Shown piece by piece: positions 55,470 through 64,000 of a stretch of DNA of 64,000 bases; the stretch's first letter is position 1, and each line of letters opens with the position of its first letter. Below the pieces are notes generated by a model that was not told where the DNA came from, ran no database searches, and saw only the letters and a list, made by a program, of their open reading frames with translations. A program made the position numbers and the translations under genes. The DNA is taken from positions 3,233,001-3,297,000 of the forward strand of contig NZ_CP115160.1 of NCBI RefSeq assembly GCF_027594545.1. The letters are read 5' to 3'. The DNA is from Algoriphagus sp. TR-M9. Its GTDB lineage: Bacteria > Bacteroidota > Bacteroidia > Cytophagales > Cyclobacteriaceae.

Positions 55470-56516
55470 TTAGAATTTCGGACAAGGAAGCAGCGTATCT
55501 CTTCTCCTGGGTTCTCCTTGATGATTATTCGGCAAGGTCCAGGAAAGACTCAATTCATGGGCTCCTCCAGATTGAATTCCAAGCTGGGAAACCGTATAAT
55601 CAAAGCTATAGCCCACGTTCAGGCCATTCAGCAGGTTCAATCCCACCATCATCACCACGGCATCCCGGTTGCTCTGCTCCTCCACAGGTTTATAAGGCAA
55701 GCCCCTGTACCAGACCCCAAAAACGATAGGTTCCACATAGAAATAGGCTCCCACATCCAACTGCTCAAACTGCCCCTGTCTTTTGTAATTGACAGTAGGT
55801 GTAAAATATCGCTGCTTACGCATATGGGTGAAATCACCTCTCAAGCTACCTTCACCAAGTGGGATTCTATAGCCCGCATGCACCGAATATTTGGCGGGCA
55901 AAGGACTGTCCCCATCGATGAAGGACTGATTGGGCTGGTTTACATGATGAGCCGAAAATCCTACCCAGAAATCCTCTGTAAAGAACAATCCGCCTAGCGT
56001 GAGCGAAAGCATATTCACAGGTTCACCCAGCCCCGGGATATCCGTGCTTGGCAAAGTAGGTCCAAAAGGGTCGTTTGGATTAATTTGATTGGCAAAAATC
56101 AGATTTTCGTAAAAGCCGATTTCTCTTCGAATATAACTCGCCTGAAACCCAGGCCTAAAAAAAGCTTTATCACTGATTTTCAATTCGTAGGAATAGATCC
56201 CAGAAATGGTAGTTGATCTCAATTTTGCAGCACCCTGGGTATCTTGCATAACCATTAGCCCTACGCCGGAGTTATAATCTGGCAAATAGGTATCATAAAA
56301 AGCAGAAAATGTAGTAAACTGTGCATCAATACTCGGCCATTGGTTTCTATAATTGAACCCAATCCGCCCTGTGAGTTCAGAGCCGGCAAAAGCAGGATTC
56401 AGATAAAGGGGTGCCGCATAATATTGGCTATATTGCGGATCTTGGGCGAAAGCTTTAGTCCCCAGAAATAATCCAACCACACTAATAAAAACCAAGTAAA
56501 CCTGAGACCGTAACAA
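55470..56516 (-). CDS. PorP/SprF-family type IX secretion-associated outer-membrane protein
   Basis: 348 residues from TTG 56516, which opens a good signal peptide (LRSQVYLVFISVVGLF ... TKAFAQ). The ATG at 56621 would add 35 residues and overlap the start of the divergent gene, so it is less likely. The mature start QDPQYSQYYAAPLYLNPAFAG is the PorP/SprF signature, and the rest is a barrel with aromatic-rich strands. In gliding Bacteroidota, SprF-like proteins help secrete and anchor a partner with a type B sorting domain. The divergent 1858-residue protein has one and is the likely partner. Confidence 0.88.
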   Translation of the reverse strand: MLRSQVYLVFISVVGLFLGTKAFAQDPQYSQYYAAPLYLNPAFAGSELTGRIGFNYRNQWPSIDAQFTTFSAFYDTYLPDYNSGVGLMVMQDTQGAAKLRSTTISGIYSYELKISDKAFFRPGFQASYIRREIGFYENLIFANQINPNDPFGPTLPSTDIPGLGEPVNMLSLTLGGLFFTEDFWVGFSAHHVNQPNQSFIDGDSPLPAKYSVHAGYRIPLGEGSLRGDFTHMRKQRYFTPTVNYKRQGQFEQLDVGAYFYVEPIVFGVWYRGLPYKPVEEQSNRDAVVMMVGLNLLNGLNVGYSFDYTVSQLGIQSGGAHELSLSWTLPNNHQGEPRRRDTLLPCPKF

Positions 56517-56598
56517 GTATTTGTTCGTTAATTTGAATATCCAGTAGGCTTCTTCAACGTTACAACACGTATGTTGTTTTAGAAGCAGTTCGAAAATT

Positions 56599-59500
56599 AT
56601 GAAAAGCAACCCTAATTCCATAAGGTTACCCTACATTTTTGCGATTACCCTCCTAGTTACAATTTTTGTACCTAATCTCAGCAGCTATGCGCAAGGATTC
56701 AATGACAATGAATGGATTTTCGGATATTGCGGAGGCAACACAGACAATAATTACCTCTCCTTTGGAAAAGGGGAAAACCCTACAGTCCAGACCATTCCAG
56801 GTTCCATTGTTTTTTCTTCCAACAACACTGCACTTGCCATAGACCCCATTACAGGTCAGACCTTGTTTGTTACCAATGGAGAGTTAGTTTATGATTTCAG
56901 CCAGCAGCAGATACAAGGTTCAGCTCCAGGTCTGAACGGAAATATAGACGGTACTCAAGAAGTGGCTACTGGATTTTTGGAATATGACCCCAATGGCAAT
57001 AAGCTGTTTTACATTTTCTACACTTCACTAGGCGGAGATCTTCAGTATGCTGTAGTGGATATGAATGCCGCCGGACAGGCTACAGGAAACGAACGGCCTC
57101 TTGGAGAAATTACATCAAAAAATAATAGCATAGGCAATGCCTCAGGAGCACTCTTAGTAGTAAAAACCCCAGCTTCTCCTTCCTACCTCATCAGTTTTGA
57201 CAATGGAAATCTAATCTCCAGAAGATTAGAAGACGCAGAAGGAGATTTCACCACTACCGCTACGCAAAGCCTACCTTTTACGCCGGAGCGCATCATTTTT
57301 GACGAAGAGCAAGGAAAGCTAATACTACTGCCAGAAGATAGCAGTGAGCTGATTACGGTAATGGATTTCGATACCAGTACCGGGACTTTTTCCAATGCTA
57401 CTCCTATCACCACCATTCCCGGATCAGGAGATTATGGAGGAGCTGAGTTTTCCCCAGACGGAAATTACATTTACTACTCGGTGGGAAATGAGCTTTTCCG
57501 GGTACCGTCCAGTGACCTCGCGGCTACTCCTGAAGAAGTACCCATTAGTTTACCAGGAACTCCACCTACAGAACTACACGCTATCCATGACATCAAAATA
57601 GGTCCAGATGGTAGCCTCTACTACCTCTATGAAGAAGTCGATGGAGGTCCACAGCTTATGGGGAAAGTTGAAAATCCAAGTGAGGCTGATTTGACTTTGC
57701 TGGAAATAGAAGAGGATCCATTTGCAGGGACGGATTTTTGCGGGACTGTTTTTCCGACCTTTGCTCCCAATGCAGATATAGCGCCAACAGTAGATTTCAC
57801 TTGGGACCCCCTAGAGCCCTGCGCCAACAATCCCGTGCAACTGACCAGCCAAATCACACCTGAAAACTACAGACCGGTAAGTTTTACGTGGAATTTTGAT
57901 CCACCGCTAACAGATTCCCTAGGAAATGAATTGCCTGCAGATTATGAACAAGAACACTTTTTGATCCCTGCAGATGCTACTTCTGGTCAGAGTGTAAATG
58001 TGACACTGGATGTGACTTTTGCAGACGGGACTACACAATCAGTAAATCATAATATCACCCTCACTGAAAACAACCTAGAGGCAAATTTCTCCCCTGGAGA
58101 CACTACTTTATGCGAAAGCTGCATAGACCTAGAGCCCTTACTCACTGCCCAAAACCAAGGTGGAGATGGTGAAGGCGGTGCACCTGGTATAGGAGGTGGG
58201 CAAGGCGGACAAGGTGGAGGTCAAGGTGGACAAGGTGGGGACACGGAATATGAGTATTTCTGGTCAAACAAGAGGGATCAAGGCTGGATTGGTAAGGAAG
58301 AAAATGAAGTATGTAAGCCCGGATTGTATTGGGTGCTGGTACGTGAGCCCGGATCCTCCTGCTATGCTTATGCAGAAATCCGCGTCAAAATGTGGGATGT
58401 AGAAGACCAGACCAATAACATCTGGTATTTTGGTGATGGTGCTGGATTAGACTTTAACCCTGACCCGGACGACCCGGACGCTCCGACTCCCAGACCTATA
58501 GAAACCCCACATCCACAGGACATTCCTGCCGGCACTACTACTATTTCCAGTCAAGACGGAGAAGTACTATTCTTTACCGATGGGCAATCAGTCTGGGACT
58601 TGAACGGAGACCTGATGCAGAACGGGGAAGACATAGGTGGCGAAAATGGCAGTAGCCAGGGGGTCATAGCGGTGCCTGTACCCCAAGAGGAAACGCTCTT
58701 TTACCTCTTCACCAACCAAACCTCGGCTAATGGTCAAAATGAAGCCAAATATTCGCTGGTAGATATCAAGTCTGAAAACGAAACAGGGGTGGGTAATGTG
58801 GTCACTAAAGACAATTTCCTATTCAGCCCATCTACTGAACATAGCGCTGCGCTAGATGCCGGCGATACTACTTGGGTGATGTATCATGAACTGGGGAATA
58901 ACACCTTCCGTGCCTATCCGGTATCAGGGCAAGGGATAGGAGCTCCAGTTTTCAGCTCTGTAGGCAGCAACCACGGGTTTAACTCCGGAGTGGGTGCGAT
59001 GAAATTCAATTCTGATGGAGACCAGTTGGCAGTCACCATCTCCGAAGGGGGCTGCAACAAATTGGAAATATTTGATTTTGACTCTGACACTGGAGAAATG
59101 ACCGAATATGCCCGGATAGATCTTGGCTGTGACGGTGAAGTATATGGAATGGAATTTTCCGAAGATGGAGAAAGAATCATGGTCTCCTACCGCAATGGAG
59201 GCACTGGAATTGAAGAGTACATCATCAAAGCCAATGACAACGATGACCCAGATGCTGCGGTCTGCCCTACTTGCTTTGATGGTGCTACAGACCGATCCGC
59301 AATCGAAGCTTGTATTATCTCTACACAAAATCAAATCAGCGACACCCAGGGACTGGATCTAGGTGCATTACAAATAGGCCCAAATGGACAAGTTTATGCA
59401 GCCGTTGTGGGCGACAATAGAATTGGTCAAATCAATGTGGGATCAGGCTGTAATTCTGAAAGCTCCTTTACTTTAGATGGAGTAGAGCCAATGCCGGGCA

Positions 59501-62175
59501 CCTCCAATTTGGGGCTTCCTTCCTTTGTACAAAACTCCGGAAGCTCAATCCCAGAACCTAGCCTGGCAGCTCCTGAAAGAATATGCCTAGACCCGGTGGA
59601 AGGCGGTGGTGCTATGCTCGAAGGTGGTGGCGAACCGGATATTGACAGCTACTTCTGGACCATTACCAATCAGGATGATGGCACGGTAATCCGCAACGAT
59701 TATGGAGGTCCGGGTGAAGAGTTTCAGAATTTAGATCAACCTTTTGATGCAGCAGGTACCTATTTGATCGAATTACGTGTGGATCGTTGCGGAGACCCTG
59801 AATATTTCAGAGAAAGTACAGAAATCCAAGTAGATGAACCACCTGTTCTGACTTTAGCGGACGATGCCACACTTTGCGCAGGAAGCCCTGTGACGCTTAC
59901 TGCCATAGAGGGCTACGATCCGGCTGAGGGCTTATATGACTTTGAATGGATCAATGCTGCCGGGCAGGTTTTCGGAGACGAAAATTCAAATGAAATCACA
60001 GTAGATGAAGAGAGTATTTATTCAGTCACTGTCAGCTATAGACTTCCGGATGGATTATCTGATGATGAAGCGCTGCTTTACCAGACCTGCCCATCCACCA
60101 AAGAGGTTTTTGTAGGGCCTGCCTTTCAGTTTGAACTGAATCAGGATGCAGAGGAGGTATGTTACGAAGAGGTCGCTGTAAACTTTGCGCCAGACACTCC
60201 TATTTCAGGGGAGTGGTTCTATGAGCTCAATGAAGATGGAAACCGGGTATCCTTGGGCGAGTTTTTCGAATTGGAACTTTGGGTCAATACCCTACCTGGC
60301 CCTGGAGAATATGATATTTACTTTCTAGCTGAAGACCCCATCTTACCTGCCTGTACTATTGAAAAAACGGCAGAACTCCTGGTCAATGAACTGCCTCTGT
60401 TCGCAGCCGCTCAGACTACGCCTGCCACGGACTGTAACACCGCGGATGGCTCTTTTGAGGTGACCATGCAAGGCATGGCTGAGACCTTAATGGTATTGGA
60501 AACCGGGGATGTTTTTACCAATGTATTGCCTGGAAATAGTGTTGCTGTCACAGGCTTACTACCTGGAGTTTATTCCATTGAAGCAGAGAGCAGCACGGGC
60601 TGTTTTTATACTGGAAGTGTAACGGTAGAAAACAGCAATCCGCCGGCAGGATTTGAATATACTGTAAGCACCGCAGATGAAACTTGCTCCGCAACAGGTG
60701 TAGCCCCTGGTTCTATTACCATAGATTTCATCACCCCTCCTGTTGACGGCAGTTACAACTTAGTTCGCCAAGGAGATGGAGCAGTTTTCACGAACACCTT
60801 CACGGGTGAAACACAACTAGTCATTCCGGTACCTCATGGTGACTACTCGGTAGAAATTCTGGATCCGGCAGGTTGTCCTATTCCTGATCCAGATCTGTAT
60901 ACCATCGAACAAAAAAATCAAGTGACTTATTCAGTCCCTACTGATTTCACGGCATGTGGAAGCTATACTTTTACTCCCGCCTCTCCTGAAAATCTGGTTT
61001 ACACGCTCAGCGATCAGGCTGGAAACCTGGTTTCTCCAGATGCAAATGGAGCTTACACCATTTCCCAATCCGGAACATATACCATACTTGGGGAAGATCC
61101 ATCAGGAGTAAATTGCCCTCGGGAAATCAGCTTAAATGCCAACATCACCACTTCTATCGATTTTGATGTGTCACCTCCTATCATTGACTGCCAAGTCGGC
61201 GTGGTATATGAAGCGATATTGAATAACATCAGTCCTGCTGAGGTCAATTTCCTTTGGAAGGATGATCAGGGAATTATAGTAGGTAGGAGACAGACATTTG
61301 TACCAAGTAGTGATGGAGATTACACACTAGAAGTACAGCCTATAGCCGGTGGACTTTGTCCGGTGGACAAAAAGGCATTTACAGCTGTCACCATTTCCCA
61401 AAATATCCAAGTGGCTCTAGATGTGGTCCCTTTCTGTGTGGATCAGACCAGTACCACAATCACCATAGATGCAGCTATGACTGATGTGGATGAAATTGCA
61501 TGGTTTAATGTGGTAGGCACTACTGCGACTCGAATTCCTGCCTTTGATGGAATGCCAATCATACAGGTAGACCAAGAGGGCACTTATCAGGTTAGACTGT
61601 ACAGTGCTACCTGTGAAATTGGCAGGGCCAGTGGAGTGGTGATCAAATCCACAATAGAAGCACCTGTAGTTCCCGAAGAAATCACCATCTGTGCAATAGA
61701 AGGTGTGACCCAAACCATCAGTCCGGGAGTCTATGATAATTATGAATGGAGACTGGATAGTACTCTAATATCTACAGACTCCACCTATACACCTACCGAA
61801 GCCGGCCTGTATGAATTGACCGTTTCAGACAACGTAGGATGTGAATATGTGACTACCATCAATGTCATCGAGGATTGCAGCTTGAAAATCATCTTCCCGA
61901 ATGGGGTAGTTCTGGGTGACCCGGATCGAAACTTTATCCTCTACGCCAATGAATACATTGATGATGTGGAGGTGTTTATTTTCAACCGTTGGGGTGAATT
62001 GATCTTTTATTGCCAACATGACAACCTAGAACCGAACCAATCCTTCTGCCCTTGGGATGGGCAAGTAGGTGGGGAATTTGTTCAAAACGGAACATATGCT
62101 GTCGTTGTGAAGTTTACCAGTGAAGACCAAAACAAAACCGAACAATTAACTAAGGCCATTACAGTAATTCAATAG
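56599..62175 (+). CDS. Giant type IX secreted protein with type B C-terminal sorting domain
   Basis: 1858 residues. A signal peptide ends NLSSYAQG (about residue 33). Two similar beta-propeller-like modules lie at about 34-420 (NDNEWIFGYCGG) and 610-975 (TNNIWYFGDGAG), each with a WxFG start and a DGxxVWD-like unit. PKD-like (about 430-510) and Ig/SprB-like repeats (about 1040-1760) follow. A glycine/glutamine-rich linker sits at about 521-549. Residues about 1765-1858 (VFIFNRWGELIFYCQHDN ... FVQNGTYAVVVKF) are the gliding-motility-associated type B sorting domain. It is probably a surface adhesin or motility-type protein. Its start is 82 bases from the PorP-like start; YaaA follows one base after its stop. 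Confidence 0.88.
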   Translation: MKSNPNSIRLPYIFAITLLVTIFVPNLSSYAQGFNDNEWIFGYCGGNTDNNYLSFGKGENPTVQTIPGSIVFSSNNTALAIDPITGQTLFVTNGELVYDFSQQQIQGSAPGLNGNIDGTQEVATGFLEYDPNGNKLFYIFYTSLGGDLQYAVVDMNAAGQATGNERPLGEITSKNNSIGNASGALLVVKTPASPSYLISFDNGNLISRRLEDAEGDFTTTATQSLPFTPERIIFDEEQGKLILLPEDSSELITVMDFDTSTGTFSNATPITTIPGSGDYGGAEFSPDGNYIYYSVGNELFRVPSSDLAATPEEVPISLPGTPPTELHAIHDIKIGPDGSLYYLYEEVDGGPQLMGKVENPSEADLTLLEIEEDPFAGTDFCGTVFPTFAPNADIAPTVDFTWDPLEPCANNPVQLTSQITPENYRPVSFTWNFDPPLTDSLGNELPADYEQEHFLIPADATSGQSVNVTLDVTFADGTTQSVNHNITLTENNLEANFSPGDTTLCESCIDLEPLLTAQNQGGDGEGGAPGIGGGQGGQGGGQGGQGGDTEYEYFWSNKRDQGWIGKEENEVCKPGLYWVLVREPGSSCYAYAEIRVKMWDVEDQTNNIWYFGDGAGLDFNPDPDDPDAPTPRPIETPHPQDIPAGTTTISSQDGEVLFFTDGQSVWDLNGDLMQNGEDIGGENGSSQGVIAVPVPQEETLFYLFTNQTSANGQNEAKYSLVDIKSENETGVGNVVTKDNFLFSPSTEHSAALDAGDTTWVMYHELGNNTFRAYPVSGQGIGAPVFSSVGSNHGFNSGVGAMKFNSDGDQLAVTISEGGCNKLEIFDFDSDTGEMTEYARIDLGCDGEVYGMEFSEDGERIMVSYRNGGTGIEEYIIKANDNDDPDAAVCPTCFDGATDRSAIEACIISTQNQISDTQGLDLGALQIGPNGQVYAAVVGDNRIGQINVGSGCNSESSFTLDGVEPMPGTSNLGLPSFVQNSGSSIPEPSLAAPERICLDPVEGGGAMLEGGGEPDIDSYFWTITNQDDGTVIRNDYGGPGEEFQNLDQPFDAAGTYLIELRVDRCGDPEYFRESTEIQVDEPPVLTLADDATLCAGSPVTLTAIEGYDPAEGLYDFEWINAAGQVFGDENSNEITVDEESIYSVTVSYRLPDGLSDDEALLYQTCPSTKEVFVGPAFQFELNQDAEEVCYEEVAVNFAPDTPISGEWFYELNEDGNRVSLGEFFELELWVNTLPGPGEYDIYFLAEDPILPACTIEKTAELLVNELPLFAAAQTTPATDCNTADGSFEVTMQGMAETLMVLETGDVFTNVLPGNSVAVTGLLPGVYSIEAESSTGCFYTGSVTVENSNPPAGFEYTVSTADETCSATGVAPGSITIDFITPPVDGSYNLVRQGDGAVFTNTFTGETQLVIPVPHGDYSVEILDPAGCPIPDPDLYTIEQKNQVTYSVPTDFTACGSYTFTPASPENLVYTLSDQAGNLVSPDANGAYTISQSGTYTILGEDPSGVNCPREISLNANITTSIDFDVSPPIIDCQVGVVYEAILNNISPAEVNFLWKDDQGIIVGRRQTFVPSSDGDYTLEVQPIAGGLCPVDKKAFTAVTISQNIQVALDVVPFCVDQTSTTITIDAAMTDVDEIAWFNVVGTTATRIPAFDGMPIIQVDQEGTYQVRLYSATCEIGRASGVVIKSTIEAPVVPEEITICAIEGVTQTISPGVYDNYEWRLDSTLISTDSTYTPTEAGLYELTVSDNVGCEYVTTINVIEDCSLKIIFPNGVVLGDPDRNFILYANEYIDDVEVFIFNRWGELIFYCQHDNLEPNQSFCPWDGQVGGEFVQNGTYAVVVKFTSEDQNKTEQLTKAITVIQ

Positions 62176-62176
62176 C

Positions 62177-62929
62177 ATGCTTATCCTTATTTCCCCGGCG
62201 AAAACGCTGGACTACAGTGCCCCAAATTTCAACGAATCCACCCAACCCGACTTTCAGACAGATGCCCGCTCCCTGGTACGGGTAATGAAAAAGAAATCTG
62301 CTGATGAAATCGGAAAACTGATGCACATTTCGGAAAATTTAGCCAACCTAAACGAAGAGCGCTTCAAGACTTTTCAAAAAGACTTTACTTTCGACAATTC
62401 CAAGCAGGCTCTTTTGGCATTCAAAGGAGATGTGTACACCAAAATCGATGTGGATGAGTACAACAAGGAAGATTTTGACTTTGCGCAGCAGCATCTGAGA
62501 ATCCTCTCAGGCTTGTATGGACTACTCAAGCCCTTGGATCTAATCCAGCCCTACAGGCTAGAAATGGGCACTAAACTGGAGACTTCTAAAGGAAAAAACC
62601 TCTATGAGTTTTGGGATAAAAAAATAGCAAAAGCCATCAACAAAGCGGCTGATGGGCAACCTATAGTCAATCTGGCCTCACAGGAATATTTCAAAGCCGT
62701 CCATCTCAAAACCCTCAAATCACCGGTAATCACCATCAATTTCAAAGAGCATAAAGAAAACGGATATCAGATCGTAGGATTCTTTGCGAAGCAGGCTCGC
62801 GGAATGATGACAAATTTTGCAATCAAAAATAGGATTTCAGATCCGGAACTGCTGAAAACCTTTAATGAAGAGGGGTATGAATACTCCACCCAGCTAAGTT
62901 CAGAATCAGAATGGGTCTTCGTGCGTTAA
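62177..62929 (+). CDS. yaaA: Peroxide-stress protein YaaA (UPF0246)
   Basis: 250 residues. The N-terminal ILISPAKTLDY is the YaaA hallmark, followed by LMHISENLANLNEERFKTF, LRILSGLYGLLKPLDLIQPYRLEMGT and VNLASQEYFKAV, which match the whole family. YaaA limits free iron and DNA damage under peroxide stress in E. coli and binds DNA. It starts one base after the giant protein's stop, so it is probably translated from the same transcript, although no functional link to surface proteins is obvious. Confidence 0.93.
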   Translation: MLILISPAKTLDYSAPNFNESTQPDFQTDARSLVRVMKKKSADEIGKLMHISENLANLNEERFKTFQKDFTFDNSKQALLAFKGDVYTKIDVDEYNKEDFDFAQQHLRILSGLYGLLKPLDLIQPYRLEMGTKLETSKGKNLYEFWDKKIAKAINKAADGQPIVNLASQEYFKAVHLKTLKSPVITINFKEHKENGYQIVGFFAKQARGMMTNFAIKNRISDPELLKTFNEEGYEYSTQLSSESEWVFVR

Positions 62930-63033
62930 GTCCCTAAAAATCAAAAATTAAAGTTTCCAAGGTTTCATTTCAACAGTATAAAACGTAGTTTAGATGCATT
63001 AAAAAGGTTTAGAATCCCTGCATCTAACTTCGT

Positions 63034-64000
63034 GTGCTCAAGAGTCATTTTATATTCTCCTTTCTCTTATTGGCGTTCATTTTTGCGAAGGTGATCGGGG
63101 AAAGCATTGTGCCTTTCGCAGATGAGCATTTTGCCATAAAAGTAAACGACCCTGAGCTGACCGGCCCCGATAAACTATGCAATATTTATGGTAGTGTAAT
63201 CGGTGTTTTTTCAGGTGGCGGGGACTCTGCTACTGATATCTATAAATGGACCATTTTGGCCCCAGATGGGTCCGAATTATTCACCAGACCTGCCGGGTCT
63301 TTCCCTACTATTGACTATACTTTTGAACTACTGGGGGTGCACAAAGTCCTGCTAGAGGTCAGTAGAGGTGGGAAATCAATCGCATCTTTGGAGCAGGAGG
63401 TGGCTATCATAGCCGGGCCTGAGCTTACGCTTGCCGATTCCTATAAAATATGTGAAGGCAATCCTTTAGAACTTCAGGCCATTTCACCTTCCAGTACCAA
63501 TTTTTCAAATTACATTTTTGAATGGACAAATGAGTCCGGAGATATCCTGGGGACGCAAAACACCTTGACTGTGGATACCCCAGGAAAATATAAAGTACAG
63601 TTTTATACTCCAGACGTCAACTTAAACCCCATTTGTGATACCGAGCTCAACACTGAAGTGGAGGTGCTTTCCAGTCTTTCTATCACCCAAACTTCTGACA
63701 TAGTCTGCAAGGGTTCAGCTATTGAATTTGAAGCAAACACCAGCTCTAGAGGTTTGTGGCTACTGACGGCACCCGGAGAAACAGAACCAAAGGTAGTAGG
63801 GACATTTCCGGAGCTGGCGTTATATCCAGAAGATGACTTCACCGGGCATGGAGAATATCAGTTGGAGTATGTGATAGAAAACCCTTCCAACCCCAGTTGC
63901 TCACCCAGCGCTATTACTGACTTTACCTATCAGGAGGAACCCTTGATTTCACTGGAATCTGCCACTGCGGCAAGTGCTTGTTTTGTATCTGACGGAGGGC
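63034..64000 (+). CDS. Large Ig/PKD-repeat protein, 5' part, paralogue of the type IX cargo
   Basis: The frame is open from GTG 63034 to the window end (322 codons visible). The N-terminus is a signal peptide (LKSHFIFSFLLLAFIFAKVIG). Repeats such as ELTLADSYKICEGNPLELQA, FEWTNESGDILGTQNTLTV and the ACFVSDGG segment resemble the Ig-like part of the 1858-residue protein (LTLADDATLCAGSPVTLTA, FEWINAAGQVFGDENS). Only a GTG gives the correct signal peptide; no ATG lies in frame. The missing 3' end would be expected to carry a type B sorting domain. It is 104 bases after yaaA. Confidence 0.78.
   Translation, partial: MLKSHFIFSFLLLAFIFAKVIGESIVPFADEHFAIKVNDPELTGPDKLCNIYGSVIGVFSGGGDSATDIYKWTILAPDGSELFTRPAGSFPTIDYTFELLGVHKVLLEVSRGGKSIASLEQEVAIIAGPELTLADSYKICEGNPLELQAISPSSTNFSNYIFEWTNESGDILGTQNTLTVDTPGKYKVQFYTPDVNLNPICDTELNTEVEVLSSLSITQTSDIVCKGSAIEFEANTSSRGLWLLTAPGETEPKVVGTFPELALYPEDDFTGHGEYQLEYVIENPSNPSCSPSAITDFTYQEEPLISLESATAASACFVSDGG

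Noticed and set aside
56562..56577. ACAACA/TGTTGT hairpin upstream of the giant type IX gene as an operator or riboswitch
   Set aside because: Only a 6-bp stem, with no second copy and no partner structure; left as unexplained.

Overview
The window looks like chromosomal DNA from a Bacteroidota bacterium, most likely an aerobic Cytophagales member of the Cyclobacteriaceae/Algoriphagus type (family-level placement is inference). The signs are a SusC/SusD pair, a PorP/SprF-like protein next to a giant protein with a type B C-terminal sorting domain (type IX secretion), the lipoprotein form of TamA (TamL) with TamB, promoter -7 elements of the TAnnTTTG type, several TTG/GTG starts, and planctomycete-style heme-c dehydrogenases. 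No rRNA, tRNA, CRISPR array, transposase, phage gene or recognisable transcription regulator was seen in the 64 kb.

Layout. 0-5.5 kb: the tail of a thioredoxin-reductase-like flavoprotein, a conserved unknown, and a siderophore-type TonB receptor/PepSY membrane protein operon with two palindromes resembling DtxR-family operators upstream; a DoxX-like membrane protein is divergent. 5.7-9 kb: a two-gene cassette that reads as a split VioB (iminophenylpyruvate dimer synthase), with a VOC domain fused to the second half and no amino-acid oxidase nearby. 9-21 kb: a purple-acid-phosphatase-like enzyme, the overlapping tamB-tamL pair, and small enzymes (DinB-like, VOC, methyltransferase, HGSNAT/DUF5009-like membrane protein). 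21-23.5 kb: a beta-barrel protein, a stress-type flavin-fold protein and a lipoprotein proline iminopeptidase.

24-42.5 kb is the centrepiece: a long minus-strand locus in transcription order SusC, SusD, heme-c dehydrogenase lipoprotein, DUF1080 (3-keto-disaccharide hydrolase family), DUF4432 epimerase-like, cupin sugar-isomerase-like, TIM-barrel isomerase/epimerase and Gfo/Idh/MocA oxidoreductase. It faces a divergent SGNH-heme-c dehydrogenase fusion and a sulfatase. There is no classical glycoside hydrolase, polysaccharide lyase or local regulator. The most economical reading is import plus oxidative (3-keto-sugar) breakdown of a glycoside. A second set at 50.6-55.2 kb (TIM-barrel epimerase, ThuA-like, PhyH dioxygenase, Tat-exported Gfo/Idh/MocA) fits the same chemistry. 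Two copies of a palindromic intergenic repeat and a terminator-like hairpin divide the minus-strand locus.

42.6-50.6 kb holds a thioredoxin-fold protein without a CXXC, a GNAT, a class C beta-lactamase-like serine hydrolase, a D-amino-acid-oxidase-like flavoprotein, and a visibly AT-richer cassette (anchored unknown, HTTM-like membrane protein, phytoene-desaturase-like flavoprotein with a TTG start). 55.4-64 kb holds a PorP/SprF-like protein, an 1858-residue type IX cargo protein with an internally duplicated module, YaaA, and the start of a related large protein (GTG start) that runs off the window end.
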